This document shows positions 29,973 through 39,413 of a DNA stretch of 64,000 bases, piece after piece. The stretch lies in contig NZ_JAIAZY010000007.1 of NCBI RefSeq assembly GCF_019459225.1, forward strand, positions 1 to 64,000, written 5' to 3'. The translations under genes were made by a program, and so were the position numbers. The notes beneath the pieces were generated by a model. That model was not told the DNA's origin and ran no database searches. It was given only the letters and a program-made list of their open reading frames with translations. Positions within the stretch are counted from its first letter, which is position 1. Every line of letters begins with the position of its first letter. Source of the DNA: Bacillus sp. IITD106. GTDB lineage: Bacteria > Bacillota > Bacilli > Bacillales > Bacillaceae_C.

Positions 29973-31204
29973 AAATCATCGTCCAAAAATTTGGAGGAAC
30001 TTCTGTTCAAAGTTTAGAAACGCGACTTCAGGCACAAGCACATATTAAACAGGCAATTGATGAAGGATATAAAGTCGTTGTCGTTGTATCGGCAATGGGT
30101 AGAAAAGGTTCACCATATGCGACCGATACATTGTTGTCGCTTATTGGTGGGGAAAAAACATTATTATCGGAAAGAGAGCAGGATGTTTTGCTCTCTTGCG
30201 GTGAAACCATTTCAAGTGTAGTCTTCACTCAAGAGTTAAAAGAAAATGGTATAAGTGCTATTGCCATGACAGGGGCACAAGCCGGCTTTGTCACAAACAA
30301 TCAGCATACAAATGCTAAAATCTTGGAAATGAAGTGCAAAAGATTACTAGATGAATTAATGACACATGATGTGATTGTAGTGGCAGGCTTTCAAGGTGCA
30401 GCGAAAAATGGAGATATCACAACCATCGGAAGAGGTGGCAGCGATACATCAGCCGCGGCACTTGGAGCAGCTCTTAAAGCAGAATGGATTGATATTTTTA
30501 CCGATGTTGATGGGATGATGACGGCTGATCCGAGAATTGTCAAAAAAGCTCGCCCTTTATCTATTGTTACTTATAATGAAGTATGTAATATGGCTTATCA
30601 AGGAGCAAAAATCATCCATCCTCGTGCGGTAGAAATCGCCATGCAAGCAAAAATTCCCATAAGAATAAAGTCTACTTATACAAATTCACCTGGAACTCTT
30701 GTCACTACGTTGACTAGAGAAAATATAACGGCTGACATACGTGAAAGACTCGTAACGGGAATTGCTTATGTACCTAATGTTTCACAAATTAAAGTGACAG
30801 CTGGCAAAGATCAATACAATCTGCAATCAGATGTTTTTAAAGCAATGGCTACTGAAAATATTAGTGTAGATTTTATTAATATTTCTCCAAGTGGAGTCGT
30901 TTATACTGTTCCTGACGCCACCATCGATAAAGCGATTGCCATATTAGAAAGACAAGGTTATCAACCATCTGTAATCAGAAATTGTGCAAAGGTATCGGTT
31001 GTAGGCGCAGGTATTGCGGGTGTTCCTGGCGTAACATCAAAAATTGTTTCAGCATTATCTGAAAAAGACATAAGAATTTTACAATCTGCTGATAGCCATA
31101 CGACAATTTGGGTTCTTGTGCATGGGGATGACTTAGAAATGGCTGTTAATGCATTACATGATACCTTTGAACTACATTATGATATGTTGGAATATGAACG
31201 ATAA
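29969..31204 (+). CDS. dapG: Aspartokinase I (diaminopimelate-type)
   Basis: DapG (411 aa) phosphorylates aspartate at the head of the pathway; the B. subtilis orthologue is inhibited by meso-diaminopimelate. KFGGTSV near the N-terminus and GRGGSDTSAAALGAAL (about residues 153-168) are the catalytic motifs. Two C-terminal ACT domains (about 265-400) are present. It is encoded as a single chain without the internal start that gives lysC its small subunit. Context between asd and dapA supports the isoenzyme call. Confidence 0.94.
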   Translation: MKIIVQKFGGTSVQSLETRLQAQAHIKQAIDEGYKVVVVVSAMGRKGSPYATDTLLSLIGGEKTLLSEREQDVLLSCGETISSVVFTQELKENGISAIAMTGAQAGFVTNNQHTNAKILEMKCKRLLDELMTHDVIVVAGFQGAAKNGDITTIGRGGSDTSAAALGAALKAEWIDIFTDVDGMMTADPRIVKKARPLSIVTYNEVCNMAYQGAKIIHPRAVEIAMQAKIPIRIKSTYTNSPGTLVTTLTRENITADIRERLVTGIAYVPNVSQIKVTAGKDQYNLQSDVFKAMATENISVDFINISPSGVVYTVPDATIDKAIAILERQGYQPSVIRNCAKVSVVGAGIAGVPGVTSKIVSALSEKDIRILQSADSHTTIWVLVHGDDLEMAVNALHDTFELHYDMLEYER

Positions 31205-31220
31205 GATTGAGGTGTAAAAA

Positions 31221-32096
31221 ATGGTCCATTTTGGCCGAGTTTCAACTGCAATGGTTACGCCATTTGACAGTAAAGGAAATATTGATTTCCAAAAAACAAC
31301 AAAGCTAGTCAACCATTTAATTAATAATGGATCGGACTCCCTTGTGGTTGCAGGTACGACTGGTGAATCTCCAACTTTGTCTACGGAGGAAAAACTGGCA
31401 TTGTTTAGGCATATTTTACATGCCGCAGACGGAAGGGTGCCTGTCATTGCTGGAACAGGCAGTAATAATACGTATGCATCTATTGAGCTTACTAAAAAAG
31501 CCGAAGAAATAGGTGTTGATGCGATCATGCTAGTAGCTCCATACTATAATAGGCCTAATCAAAACGGGTTGTATCAACACTTCGTCTCTATAGCCAGATC
31601 TACTACTTTACCGGTTATGATTTATAATATTCCAAGCAGATCTTCCGTAAATATCGCCCCTGAAACGATGATTGAGCTTTCTAGAGTCGATAATATTATT
31701 GCTGCTAAAGAAGCAAGTGGAGATCTTAATGCGATGGCTGAAATTATTTCTAATACGAATGATGATTTCCTTCTTTACAGTGGTGATGACAGTTTGGCCT
31801 TACCAATAATGGCTATTGGTGGAAGTGGGGTTGTATCAGTCGCTAGTCACGTAATTGGACCCGAGTTGCAGGAAATGATACGGCTGTTCGAAGAAGGGAA
31901 TCATAAAGATGCTGCTTCCTTGCATAGACGTTTACTTCCTTTAATGAGAGGATTATTCGCTGCACCTAGTCCAGCCCCAGTTAAAACAGCTCTTCAAATG
32001 ACTGGGTTTGATGTCGGCTCTGTGAGATTGCCATTAGTGCCACTTACTGAACAGGAAAGAGCAGTTTTAGCAAATTTGGTCGAAGAAATTAAATAA
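31221..32096 (+). CDS. dapA: 4-hydroxy-tetrahydrodipicolinate synthase
   Basis: DapA (291 aa) condenses aspartate semialdehyde with pyruvate in a TIM barrel. GTTGESPTLSTEEK (about 45-58) is the substrate loop. Tyr in PYYNRPNQNGLYQHF and the Schiff-base Lys in IIAAKEASGD (about residue 162) are present. Its product is the branch point to lysine/peptidoglycan or, through DpaAB, to dipicolinate. It lies 16 bases after dapG and closes the operon. Confidence 0.97.
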   Translation: MVHFGRVSTAMVTPFDSKGNIDFQKTTKLVNHLINNGSDSLVVAGTTGESPTLSTEEKLALFRHILHAADGRVPVIAGTGSNNTYASIELTKKAEEIGVDAIMLVAPYYNRPNQNGLYQHFVSIARSTTLPVMIYNIPSRSSVNIAPETMIELSRVDNIIAAKEASGDLNAMAEIISNTNDDFLLYSGDDSLALPIMAIGGSGVVSVASHVIGPELQEMIRLFEEGNHKDAASLHRRLLPLMRGLFAAPSPAPVKTALQMTGFDVGSVRLPLVPLTEQERAVLANLVEEIK

Positions 32097-32118
32097 TTCA
32101 GGATATTTTTCGAAACAA

Positions 32119-32151
32119 GAAGCTGGTTCCCATTTCGGAATCAGCTTCTTT
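32119..32151 (+). terminator. Terminator after dapA
   Basis: GAAGCTGGTTCC pairs with GGAATCAGCTTC (one G-U pair), followed by a T-rich stretch. Confidence 0.82.
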
Positions 32152-32173
32152 ATTGCTTTATTTATAGTAAAAG

Positions 32174-32203
32174 TTGAACAAGGATTTCATATTCAAGTAT
32201 AAT
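32174..32203 (+). promoter_or_regulatory. Sigma-A promoter for rnjB
   Basis: TTGAAC (32174-32179), an 18-base spacer and a perfect TATAAT (32198-32203) lie 48 bases before the start codon. Confidence 0.65.
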
Positions 32204-32250
32204 GAGACTGACTGATGTAGATCGGGAAAAAACAATAGGAGGACATCGAT

Positions 32251-33921
32251 TTGACAAAAACAAAAAATGAGATCATTAAGATCATCCCACTCGGAGGTGT
32301 GGGTGAAATTGGCAAAAACATGTATGTCATCGAAGTAGACTCGGAGATTTTTATTATCGATGCCGGACTCATGTTTCCAGAAAATGAAATGTTAGGAATT
32401 GATGTAGTAATTCCAGATATTTCATGGTTAGAAGAACAAAAAGATCGAATCAAAGCAATATTTTTAACTCATGGACATGAAGATGCCATTGGAGCATTGC
32501 CTTATGTGCTGCGGAAAATACACGCTCCAATTTACGGATCAAAATTAACGGTGGCATTAGCAAAAGAAAAAATGAAAGAACATCAGATGACATCAGAGGT
32601 AGATTTTCATACTGTAAGGTCGAACTCAAGAATTAATTTTGACTTTGCATCCGTAACCTTTTTTCATACAACCCACACCATCCCTGATTCTTTAGGGATT
32701 TGTATTCATACGTCGGAAGGCAAAATTGTTCATACGGGTGATTTTAAATTTGATCAAGCAGCAACTGGATCATATCGTGCCGATATTGGCAAAATGGCTA
32801 GCATTGGTGATTCAGGAGTTTTATGTCTATTATCGGATAGTACAGAAGCAGAACATCCTGGCTTTACCACCTCTGAATCCGTAACGGCGCGGGAAATATC
32901 AAATGCATTTCACACCGCTCCAGGACGAATGATTGTGGCATGTTTTGCTTCAAATTTTATTAGAATCCAACAAGCCCTCGATGCTGCATACGAAAATGGA
33001 AGAAAAGTGGCTGTAGTTGGAAAAAGTATTGAGAAAAGCTTTGCAATAGCTCTAAAGCTAGGTTATATTTCTCTTGCAGATCCGGATTTAATCATCCCTA
33101 TTCAAGAAATCGGAAAGTACGAAGATAATGAAATTGCTATTATTTCTACTGGACTCATAGGAGAGCCGATTGAAGCCCTGCAAAAAATGGCTAAAGGAAA
33201 TCATAAACAGATTAATATTAAAAAAGGTGATACTGTTTTAATTACTGCGACGCCATCCGCCGGACTAGAAACAAGTATTTACAAAACGATGGACATGCTT
33301 TATCGTGCTGGAGCTGTTGTAAGTTCAGCTAATCGTAAAGTTCATGTATCTGGCCACGGAAGCCAAGAAGATTTGAAATTAATGTTGAATTTAATGAAGC
33401 CTAAATATTTTATCCCCATTCAAGGCGAATATAGAATGTTGTTTTCTCACGCAAAGGTAGCTCAAGAAGTCGGTTTAAGTAAGGAGCAAATATTTATTCC
33501 AGGAAATGGTGAAGTCATTGAATATAAGGACGGTAAAATGACTACTGGAAATCGAGTTCCATCGGGAAATATTTTAATTGATGGCAGCGGTGTTGGAGAT
33601 GTCGGCAATATCGTGCTTCGTGACCGAAAGCTTTTATCTCAAGATGGGATTTTCACGGTTGTCGTGACGATTAATAAAAAGCAGAAAAAAATTGCATCAG
33701 GTCCAGAAATTATTTCTCGTGGGTTTGTGTATGTACGCGAATCAGAACAATTACTAGAAGAGGCTAGCGAAATCGTTCGTTCCATCGCCGAAGAGGCAAT
33801 AGCAGGCAATTCATTCGATTGGTCAAGTTTCAAACAAGATATACGCGATCGACTGAACTATTTCTTATATGAGAAAACAAAAAGAAGACCAATGATTCTG
33901 CCGATTATTATGGAAATCTAA
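32251..33921 (+). CDS. rnjB: Ribonuclease J2
   Basis: RNase J2 (556 aa) is a metallo-beta-lactamase/beta-CASP ribonuclease that forms a complex with RNase J1. The metal motif reads HGHEDAIG (about residues 73-80), where J1 has HGHEDHIG. Loss of the last His is the J2 signature and goes with weak activity of J2 alone. TGDFKFD and the SGHGS motif are present, as is the C-terminal domain. It starts with TTG after AGGAGG. This identifies it as J2 rather than J1. Confidence 0.95.
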   Translation: MTKTKNEIIKIIPLGGVGEIGKNMYVIEVDSEIFIIDAGLMFPENEMLGIDVVIPDISWLEEQKDRIKAIFLTHGHEDAIGALPYVLRKIHAPIYGSKLTVALAKEKMKEHQMTSEVDFHTVRSNSRINFDFASVTFFHTTHTIPDSLGICIHTSEGKIVHTGDFKFDQAATGSYRADIGKMASIGDSGVLCLLSDSTEAEHPGFTTSESVTAREISNAFHTAPGRMIVACFASNFIRIQQALDAAYENGRKVAVVGKSIEKSFAIALKLGYISLADPDLIIPIQEIGKYEDNEIAIISTGLIGEPIEALQKMAKGNHKQINIKKGDTVLITATPSAGLETSIYKTMDMLYRAGAVVSSANRKVHVSGHGSQEDLKLMLNLMKPKYFIPIQGEYRMLFSHAKVAQEVGLSKEQIFIPGNGEVIEYKDGKMTTGNRVPSGNILIDGSGVGDVGNIVLRDRKLLSQDGIFTVVVTINKKQKKIASGPEIISRGFVYVRESEQLLEEASEIVRSIAEEAIAGNSFDWSSFKQDIRDRLNYFLYEKTKRRPMILPIIMEI

Positions 33922-33980
33922 TTTCAAAATAAGAAGCTTTTGAGTCTAATCAAATATTTTTGATAAGTAATAAAATGGAA

Positions 33981-34014
33981 AAAGCAGTCTCAGAAAATCT
34001 GGGGCTGTTTTTTT
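33981..34014 (+). terminator. Terminator after rnjB
   Basis: AAAGCAGTCTCAGA pairs with TCTGGGGCTGTTTT with G-U pairs, and a T-run follows. Confidence 0.8.
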
Positions 34015-34062
34015 GGATTGAATTCCAATAGGCTGTTCATACTATGGATAATTCATTCATTC

Positions 34063-34293
34063 AGAGGATGTTCAAAAAGTCCGGTAAAAATGACACTTCG
34101 AATTTCTTTGTTGGCTTGTTTCTCCGCTCCTTGGAAAAGAAAACCACTTTTCCTACGTGCGATGCGGGTTCAGGGAAGCATTACTTATGCTCATGTATAT
34201 AAAAGCATACATTCCGCTGCTCAAAACTGCGCCGCCTCGAAATTCTTGGTCCTTTTTATCCTCCTTTTTGAACATGCATTTCAAAGTAGGAGG
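34063..34293. repeat. Dispersed intergenic repeat R1, long copy
   Basis: It begins AGAGGATGTTCAAAAAGTC, identical over 19 bases to 6284-6302. ATGTTCAAAAAG (34068-34079) is inverted by CTTTTTGAACAT (34264-34275). AATTTCTTTGTTGGCTTGTT matches the interior of the short copy with one change. About 140 extra bases follow that the short copy lacks. An apparent open frame across it has no ribosome binding site. The right end supplies AGGAGG for tepA. It fills most of the 376-base gap after rnjB. Confidence 0.8.
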
Positions 34294-34298
34294 CTGCT

Positions 34299-35042
34299 AT
34301 GCTTAATCAAAATATGTCTAAAACCGAAAATGAAGATGATACAAACGAAACACAGGAAGGAAAACCAGAAGGTATTTTAGATAAAATCCAACAGTTGGGG
34401 CAAACGAATGTACCACAATTGTCCCAAGATGCTAATATACATTGTTTAACGATTATTGGCCAAATTGAAGGGCATATGCAATTGCCGCCACAAAATAAAA
34501 CAACAAAATATGAGCACATTATTCCACAGCTTGTAGCTATTGAGCAAAACTCCAAAATAGAAGGATTACTAGTTGTTTTAAATACAGTCGGAGGAGATGT
34601 GGAGGCAGGACTTGCCATTTCCGAAATGATTTCAACTTTGTCCAAGCCAACAGTTTCCATCGTTTTAGGAGGAGGGCATTCAATAGGTGTTCCTATAGCT
34701 GTTTCCTGCTCATATTCTTTTATAGCAGAAACAGCTACAATGACCATACACCCGATTAGATTAACCGGGCTAGTTATCGGTGTCCCACAATCTTTTGAAT
34801 ATATGGATAAAATGCAGGAAAGAGTCGTTAAATTTGTGACGAAACACTCTAATATTTCAGAAGAAGTATTCAAAGATTTGATGTTTGCGAAAGGGAATTT
34901 AACGAGAGATATCGGGACAAATGTCATTGGTTCAGATGCTGTAAAGTACGGTTTGATAAATGAAGTGGGAGGCATCGGACAGGCATTGGGAAAACTAAAT
35001 GAATTGATTACCCAAAAAGGGAAAGAAGGGTTGATACAATGA
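34299..35042 (+). CDS. tepA: ClpP-like protease TepA (YmfB)
   Basis: TepA (247 aa) is a ClpP/crotonase-fold serine peptidase described in B. subtilis as a translocation-enhancing protein, probably acting on signal peptides or the membrane surface. [16 protein letters not shown] and the nucleophile motif GGGHSIG (Ser about residue 128) are visible. The His is in TIHPIRL (about 150). The N-terminal 35 residues are acidic and probably disordered. AGGAGG at 34288-34293 fits ATG 34299; ATG 34314 is an alternative. It is coupled by a 4-base overlap to ylzJ. Confidence 0.93.
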   Translation: MLNQNMSKTENEDDTNETQEGKPEGILDKIQQLGQTNVPQLSQDANIHCLTIIGQIEGHMQLPPQNKTTKYEHIIPQLVAIEQNSKIEGLLVVLNTVGGDVEAGLAISEMISTLSKPTVSIVLGGGHSIGVPIAVSCSYSFIAETATMTIHPIRLTGLVIGVPQSFEYMDKMQERVVKFVTKHSNISEEVFKDLMFAKGNLTRDIGTNVIGSDAVKYGLINEVGGIGQALGKLNELITQKGKEGLIQ

Positions 35043-35251
35043 TCTTACACACAATCGTTCCTCCAGAACTTATATTTCAAGAAAATGATGAAGTTTATTC
35101 AGGACAAATTCCCATTTCTAGAAATGGAATTCCGATGATTGTGGAACAAAGTGGGCATATGTATAGGGTGATTAGAATTATGAGCAGCGATCCTGCAGAT
35201 TATTTAAAAGCAGAATTATCACCAGGTGCATTCATTCCATTAAACGAATAA
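35039..35251 (+). CDS. ylzJ: YlzJ-like protein
   Basis: This 70-aa protein matches the small YlzJ family that follows tepA in Bacilli. [13 protein letters not shown] at the start, [10 protein letters not shown] in the middle and LSPGAFIP at the end fit. Function is unknown. Translation coupling to tepA suggests a shared role. Confidence 0.85.
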   Translation: MILHTIVPPELIFQENDEVYSGQIPISRNGIPMIVEQSGHMYRVIRIMSSDPADYLKAELSPGAFIPLNE

Positions 35252-35267
35252 ACGACTGGTTTAAGAG

Positions 35268-35300
35268 AACACTTTTCGGCTGCACCGAAAAGTGTTTTTT
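35268..35300 (+). terminator. Terminator after ylzJ
   Basis: AACACTTTTCGG pairs perfectly with CCGAAAAGTGTT across five bases, followed by T residues. Confidence 0.92.
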
Positions 35301-35338
35301 ACTTTTATTCGGATTTATAAGCACGTAACTGTATAGAC

Positions 35339-35389
35339 AATTTCTAGAATTGTATTAGGACTGCGGGCTCCAATTAGGTACTAGAAATT
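35339..35389 (+). promoter_or_regulatory. Inverted repeat upstream of the MATE gene
   Basis: AATTTCTAG (35339-35347) is perfectly inverted by CTAGAAATT (35381-35389), with an inner AATTG/CAATT pairing separated by a bulge. It could be an operator or an RNA leader. I do not recognise it as a known riboswitch. Confidence 0.45.
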
Positions 35390-35514
35390 TAAAGAGGAAT
35401 GTTAAGAAAATTATTATGAAGAAAAATTATTTTCCATCTATTCATTTTGGTTGTTATGTGATTAAATTATATAATCTGAGAAGAAATAGACATAAAGAAA
35501 TAGGAGTACTTCAT

Positions 35515-36861
35515 ATGAAAAGCTGGAAAAGAATATTATTGCTTGCCATTCCGTCAATTGCCTCATTTGCATCGATGACAGTTACTGGAATGATAAATTT
35601 AATAATGGTTGGGAATCTTGGTGCCCTTGCAATTGCAATTGTCGGTGTTTCAAATGTCATTATGTATAATGCTTGGGCAATGTTTTCTGGAATCGGTCAT
35701 ACGGTGAATTATTTAGTTGCACAAAATTATGGTTCAAATACGATGAAAAAAGGTTTGGATCGAACCTTTCTGGCATTAATATTGGGTTCTATTGCAGGAA
35801 TTTTTACGATTATTGTTGGATTTTTTGGAGCAGAGGGAATCTTGCGTTTAATGGGAAGTCCTGAAAATATGGTGAAAGAAGGAAGCCCTTATTTACAAAT
35901 TCGTTTTTATGCGATGTTATTTTCAATTTTAACTTTTACTTTATTTAGCTTTTTCCGAGGAATTGGTGATACTAAAACACCTATGTATGCATCCATATTA
36001 GGAAATGCGGTTATGATTTTTTTTACGTATACATTAACTTATGGAAATTTAGGATTTCCTGAACTTGGACTAAAAGGTGCGGGTATTGCCTTATTCTTAG
36101 GTGAACTTTCAGCTTTCTCACTTATTACCTATGCCTTTTTTAAAAATCTTAAAGAAAGATTCTTTATCCGATTTAAGCCAGTCTTTGACTTATTTGAATC
36201 AAAGCTTATATTTTTTGAAAGCTTTAAATTAGGGACACAAGAATTTTCTAAAAGTATGGCGATGCTTGTGTTCACAGCGTTCGTCACAAGGCTTGGAACG
36301 AATGCACTCGCTGCCAACGAAATATCGTTAAGTGTCATGAGCTTAGGTTTTATGCCAGCAGCTGCATTCGGTTCAACAGCAACTATTTTAGTTGGACAGG
36401 AAATTGGAAGAAACCAGCCACTTATGGCAAAAAAACTTGGAATTGAAACAGCGAAAATTGGCGCAATGTTCATTCTCCTTCTAGGAACGGTTGAATTCTT
36501 TTTCGCTGAATCAATCTCAAAAATATATACTGATGAACCAGAGGTGTTCAAGCTTTCGGCCAGTTTAATAATGATTTCCGCGTTTCTTCAGTTATTTGAT
36601 GCAGTAGCCAACTTTTTTGCAGGAGGTTTACGCGGGATTGGAGATACGACCTTTTTGCTAAGAGCATCCTTAATTCATGCCTGGGGATTGTTCGTCCCAT
36701 TATCTTACATTATGGTATTTGTTTTTGATTTTGGAAGCTACGGCGCATGGATTGCATTATATAGTTATTTGACCGTTTTCGGAATAACAATGATGACTCG
36801 TTATTTTATGAGAGATTTTTCTAAAGTCGGACTAAAAAGCGCTCTTAAAAAAACGGCTTAA
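35515..36861 (+). CDS. MATE family efflux transporter
   Basis: This multidrug and toxic compound extrusion transporter (448 aa) has about twelve hydrophobic segments in two similar halves. MINLIMVGNLGALAIA in the first half and FGSTATILVGQEIGRNQP in the second are MATE hallmarks. Substrate is unknown; cation-coupled drug export is typical. TAGGAG at 35501-35506 fits the ATG at 35515, and an upstream in-frame ATG at 35416 would add a polar extension without a ribosome binding site. B. subtilis has no such gene between ylzJ and spoIIIE, so it is probably an insertion. Confidence 0.9.
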   Translation: MKSWKRILLLAIPSIASFASMTVTGMINLIMVGNLGALAIAIVGVSNVIMYNAWAMFSGIGHTVNYLVAQNYGSNTMKKGLDRTFLALILGSIAGIFTIIVGFFGAEGILRLMGSPENMVKEGSPYLQIRFYAMLFSILTFTLFSFFRGIGDTKTPMYASILGNAVMIFFTYTLTYGNLGFPELGLKGAGIALFLGELSAFSLITYAFFKNLKERFFIRFKPVFDLFESKLIFFESFKLGTQEFSKSMAMLVFTAFVTRLGTNALAANEISLSVMSLGFMPAAAFGSTATILVGQEIGRNQPLMAKKLGIETAKIGAMFILLLGTVEFFFAESISKIYTDEPEVFKLSASLIMISAFLQLFDAVANFFAGGLRGIGDTTFLLRASLIHAWGLFVPLSYIMVFVFDFGSYGAWIALYSYLTVFGITMMTRYFMRDFSKVGLKSALKKTA

Positions 36862-36869
36862 TCTTCTTA

Positions 36870-36899
36870 AAAGGCTGAGGAGTTTTCCTCAGTCTTTTT
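36870..36899 (+). terminator. Terminator after the MATE gene
   Basis: AAAGGCTGAGG pairs with CCTCAGTCTTT, followed by T residues. Confidence 0.88.
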
Positions 36900-36915
36900 A
36901 CCATTATAGATATGG

Positions 36916-36921
36916 TATAAT
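36916..36921 (+). promoter_or_regulatory. Likely -10 box for spoIIIE
   Basis: A perfect TATAAT lies 33 bases before the start codon. The -35 region falls in the T-tract of the previous terminator and is weak. Confidence 0.5.
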
Positions 36922-36953
36922 ATACTAATAATAAGCGCAGACAAGGTGATTAA

Positions 36954-39260
36954 ATGGTAAAGAAAAAACGGAGAAGGCGCACTTCTAAAAAAATGAATCG
37001 AATTCTTAAATATGAAATAACTGGAATTGCACTCGTTGCACTATGTTTAATTATAATCGTAAATGGTGATAAGCTATCACTTATTAATTCTCCATTTTAT
37101 TTTTTATTTGGTGAGTGGCATATCGTAGGTCCAATAGCCATTTTAGTAATGGCTGTGTATATGATCGTTAAGAGAGAGCTCCCGTCCATTTTTGGGCAAA
37201 GAATAGTCGGAATTTACTTGTTTATCGCCTGTTTCTTACTGCTATCCCATATTAAGTTTTTTGATTTGAAAATAGAAAATGAAAAAGTAAAAGGGTTTAG
37301 TATCATCGCCAATACGTATAATGATTTTTTCCAAATTATGAAAGGCAATACGTCGACTAAGGAATTGGGCGGTGGAATGGTCGGCGCACTATTGACAACC
37401 GTTACGTATTTCATCTTTGGGTCTTTAGGAACAAAAATCTTTAGCTTTTTCCTCATGCTTATATCATTCATTCTAATAACCGGCAAATCAATTGGTGAAG
37501 TGATGGGAAGTATTGGGAAATGGATCGGACATTTCTTTAAGTCTCAATGGACTATATTTATGACTGATTTAAAGGAATGGAAAGAGGAAAGAAAGGAAAA
37601 GAAATCTAAAAAAGCGTTTAAAGCTAGTGAAAAACAACAAGAATCAATTCCTCCACAAATTCATGCTCCATATGATGATCAGGAAAACATAGCTGAACCG
37701 ATTATTTCTAGTTTTACGGAAAGAGCATATCCTGACGAGGAAACTCATGCAAGTGAAGATATCGCTATGGAGGAAATTATAGAGGAAGAAGTGGGGTTGG
37801 CAGCACCGATTGTTTTTACAGAACATGAAAACAAGGACTATAAATTACCGCCCTTATCATTGTTATCAAGGCCAGGGATTACAGATCAAAGCAGTGAGTA
37901 TAAAATGATTCATGAAAATACATCCAAGTTAAATAAAACATTCCAAAGCTTTGGTGTGAAAGCGAGAGTGACTCAAGTTCATCTCGGTCCTGCTGTTACA
38001 AAATATGAAATTCACCCGGAAGCGGGAGTAAAGGTTAGTAGAATTGTGAGCTTAAGTGATGATATCGCACTGGCTCTTGCCGCAAAAGGAATTCGCATAG
38101 AAGCACCGATTCCTGGTAAATCAGCGATTGGAATAGAAGTACCTAATTCAGAGGTAGCAGTAGTCTCCCTTAGAGAAGTTCTAGAATCAAAGGAACATGA
38201 TAAACCAGAAGCAAAACTTCAGATTGGGCTTGGCAGGGATATTACTGGACAAGCAGTTGTTGCCGAATTAAATAAAATGCCGCATTTGCTCGTAGCCGGT
38301 GCGACTGGCAGCGGGAAAAGTGTTTGTGTTAATGGAATCATAACGAGTATTTTAATGAGGGCTAAGCCTCATGAAGTAAAAATGATGATGATTGATCCAA
38401 AAATGGTGGAATTGAATGTATATAACGGTATTCCCCATTTATTGGCACCTGTTGTAACAGATCCAAAAAAAGCATCCCAAGCCCTCAAAAAAGTTGTAAA
38501 TGAGATGGAAAGAAGATATGAGCTCTTCTCTCATACTGGGACGAGAAATATTGAAGGCTATAACGAGCATATGAGAAGGTATAATCTAGAGTCAGAAGAA
38601 ATTAGACCATTACTTCCTTATATTGTCGTAATTGTGGATGAATTAGCGGATCTAATGATGGTTGCATCAAATGATGTAGAGGATTCGATTACAAGACTTG
38701 CTCAAATGGCAAGGGCTGCGGGGATTCATTTAATCATTGCAACACAAAGACCTTCTGTTGATGTTATTACAGGTGTCATTAAAGCAAATATCCCGTCAAG
38801 AATTGCATTTGCCGTTTCATCTTCAACAGATTCAAGAACAATCTTGGATTCGGGCGGTGCTGAAAAATTACTTGGGCGAGGAGATATGTTATTTTTACCG
38901 GTGGGTGCTACTAAGCCTGTCAGAGTGCAAGGAGCATTTTTATCCGATGAGGAAGTTGAAAATGTTGTAGACTTTGTCATTGCTCAGCAAAAGGCTAATT
39001 ATCAGGAAGAAATGATTCCGGAAGATGTTCCAGAAGTATCATCCGAAGTGGAAGACGAACTATATGAAGAAGCCGTTCAATTAATTGCAGAAATGCAAAC
39101 AGCTTCCGTTTCCATGCTTCAACGCAGATTTAGAATTGGTTATACGAGAGCGGCAAGACTAATAGATGAAATGGAAGCTAGAGGCGTAGTAGGACCTTAT
39201 GAAGGCAGTAAGCCTCGTGCTGTACTCGTGCCAAAACCGGCAGAAGAACATACTTCATAA
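36954..39260 (+). CDS. spoIIIE: DNA translocase SpoIIIE (FtsK family)
   Basis: SpoIIIE (768 aa) pumps the chromosome into the forespore and clears DNA from the division septum. Four membrane segments occupy residues about 20-190, followed by a charged, Glu-rich linker (about 200-300). The RecA-like motor has Walker A GATGSGKS (about 448) and Walker [14 protein letters not shown] winged-helix gamma domain for oriented sequence recognition ends the protein (about 700-765; [18 protein letters not shown]). Position after tepA-ylzJ matches spoIIIE, not the paralogue ytpT/sftA. Confidence 0.94.
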   Translation: MVKKKRRRRTSKKMNRILKYEITGIALVALCLIIIVNGDKLSLINSPFYFLFGEWHIVGPIAILVMAVYMIVKRELPSIFGQRIVGIYLFIACFLLLSHIKFFDLKIENEKVKGFSIIANTYNDFFQIMKGNTSTKELGGGMVGALLTTVTYFIFGSLGTKIFSFFLMLISFILITGKSIGEVMGSIGKWIGHFFKSQWTIFMTDLKEWKEERKEKKSKKAFKASEKQQESIPPQIHAPYDDQENIAEPIISSFTERAYPDEETHASEDIAMEEIIEEEVGLAAPIVFTEHENKDYKLPPLSLLSRPGITDQSSEYKMIHENTSKLNKTFQSFGVKARVTQVHLGPAVTKYEIHPEAGVKVSRIVSLSDDIALALAAKGIRIEAPIPGKSAIGIEVPNSEVAVVSLREVLESKEHDKPEAKLQIGLGRDITGQAVVAELNKMPHLLVAGATGSGKSVCVNGIITSILMRAKPHEVKMMMIDPKMVELNVYNGIPHLLAPVVTDPKKASQALKKVVNEMERRYELFSHTGTRNIEGYNEHMRRYNLESEEIRPLLPYIVVIVDELADLMMVASNDVEDSITRLAQMARAAGIHLIIATQRPSVDVITGVIKANIPSRIAFAVSSSTDSRTILDSGGAEKLLGRGDMLFLPVGATKPVRVQGAFLSDEEVENVVDFVIAQQKANYQEEMIPEDVPEVSSEVEDELYEEAVQLIAEMQTASVSMLQRRFRIGYTRAARLIDEMEARGVVGPYEGSKPRAVLVPKPAEEHTS

Positions 39261-39307
39261 CCAAGTATTTTTAATAATAGAATTTTTTAAGATAACACAG
39301 CTTCTTA

Positions 39308-39337
39308 TTTACTTTAATCTATAAAAAATGTTATATT
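39308..39337 (+). promoter_or_regulatory. Possible sigma-A promoter for the nucleoside importer
   Basis: TTTACT (39308-39313), an 18-base spacer and TATATT (39332-39337) precede the lipoprotein gene by about 75 bases. Confidence 0.45.
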
Positions 39338-39413
39338 ATGAGCGATTGGCAGGCATTATTAAGATACATAGTTGATCGCTTTGCTAATATCAAACTAATA
39401 GGAGGTTCTCTAC

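Noticed and set aside
34018-34380. Open frame of 120 codons before tepA
   Set aside because: It lies across repeat R1 and then reads tepA in another frame. It has no ribosome binding site and no recognisable domain.
34307-34975. 222-codon reverse frame opposite tepA
   Set aside because: It is antisense to a well-supported gene, has no ribosome binding site, and its composition is that of a codon-shadow frame.
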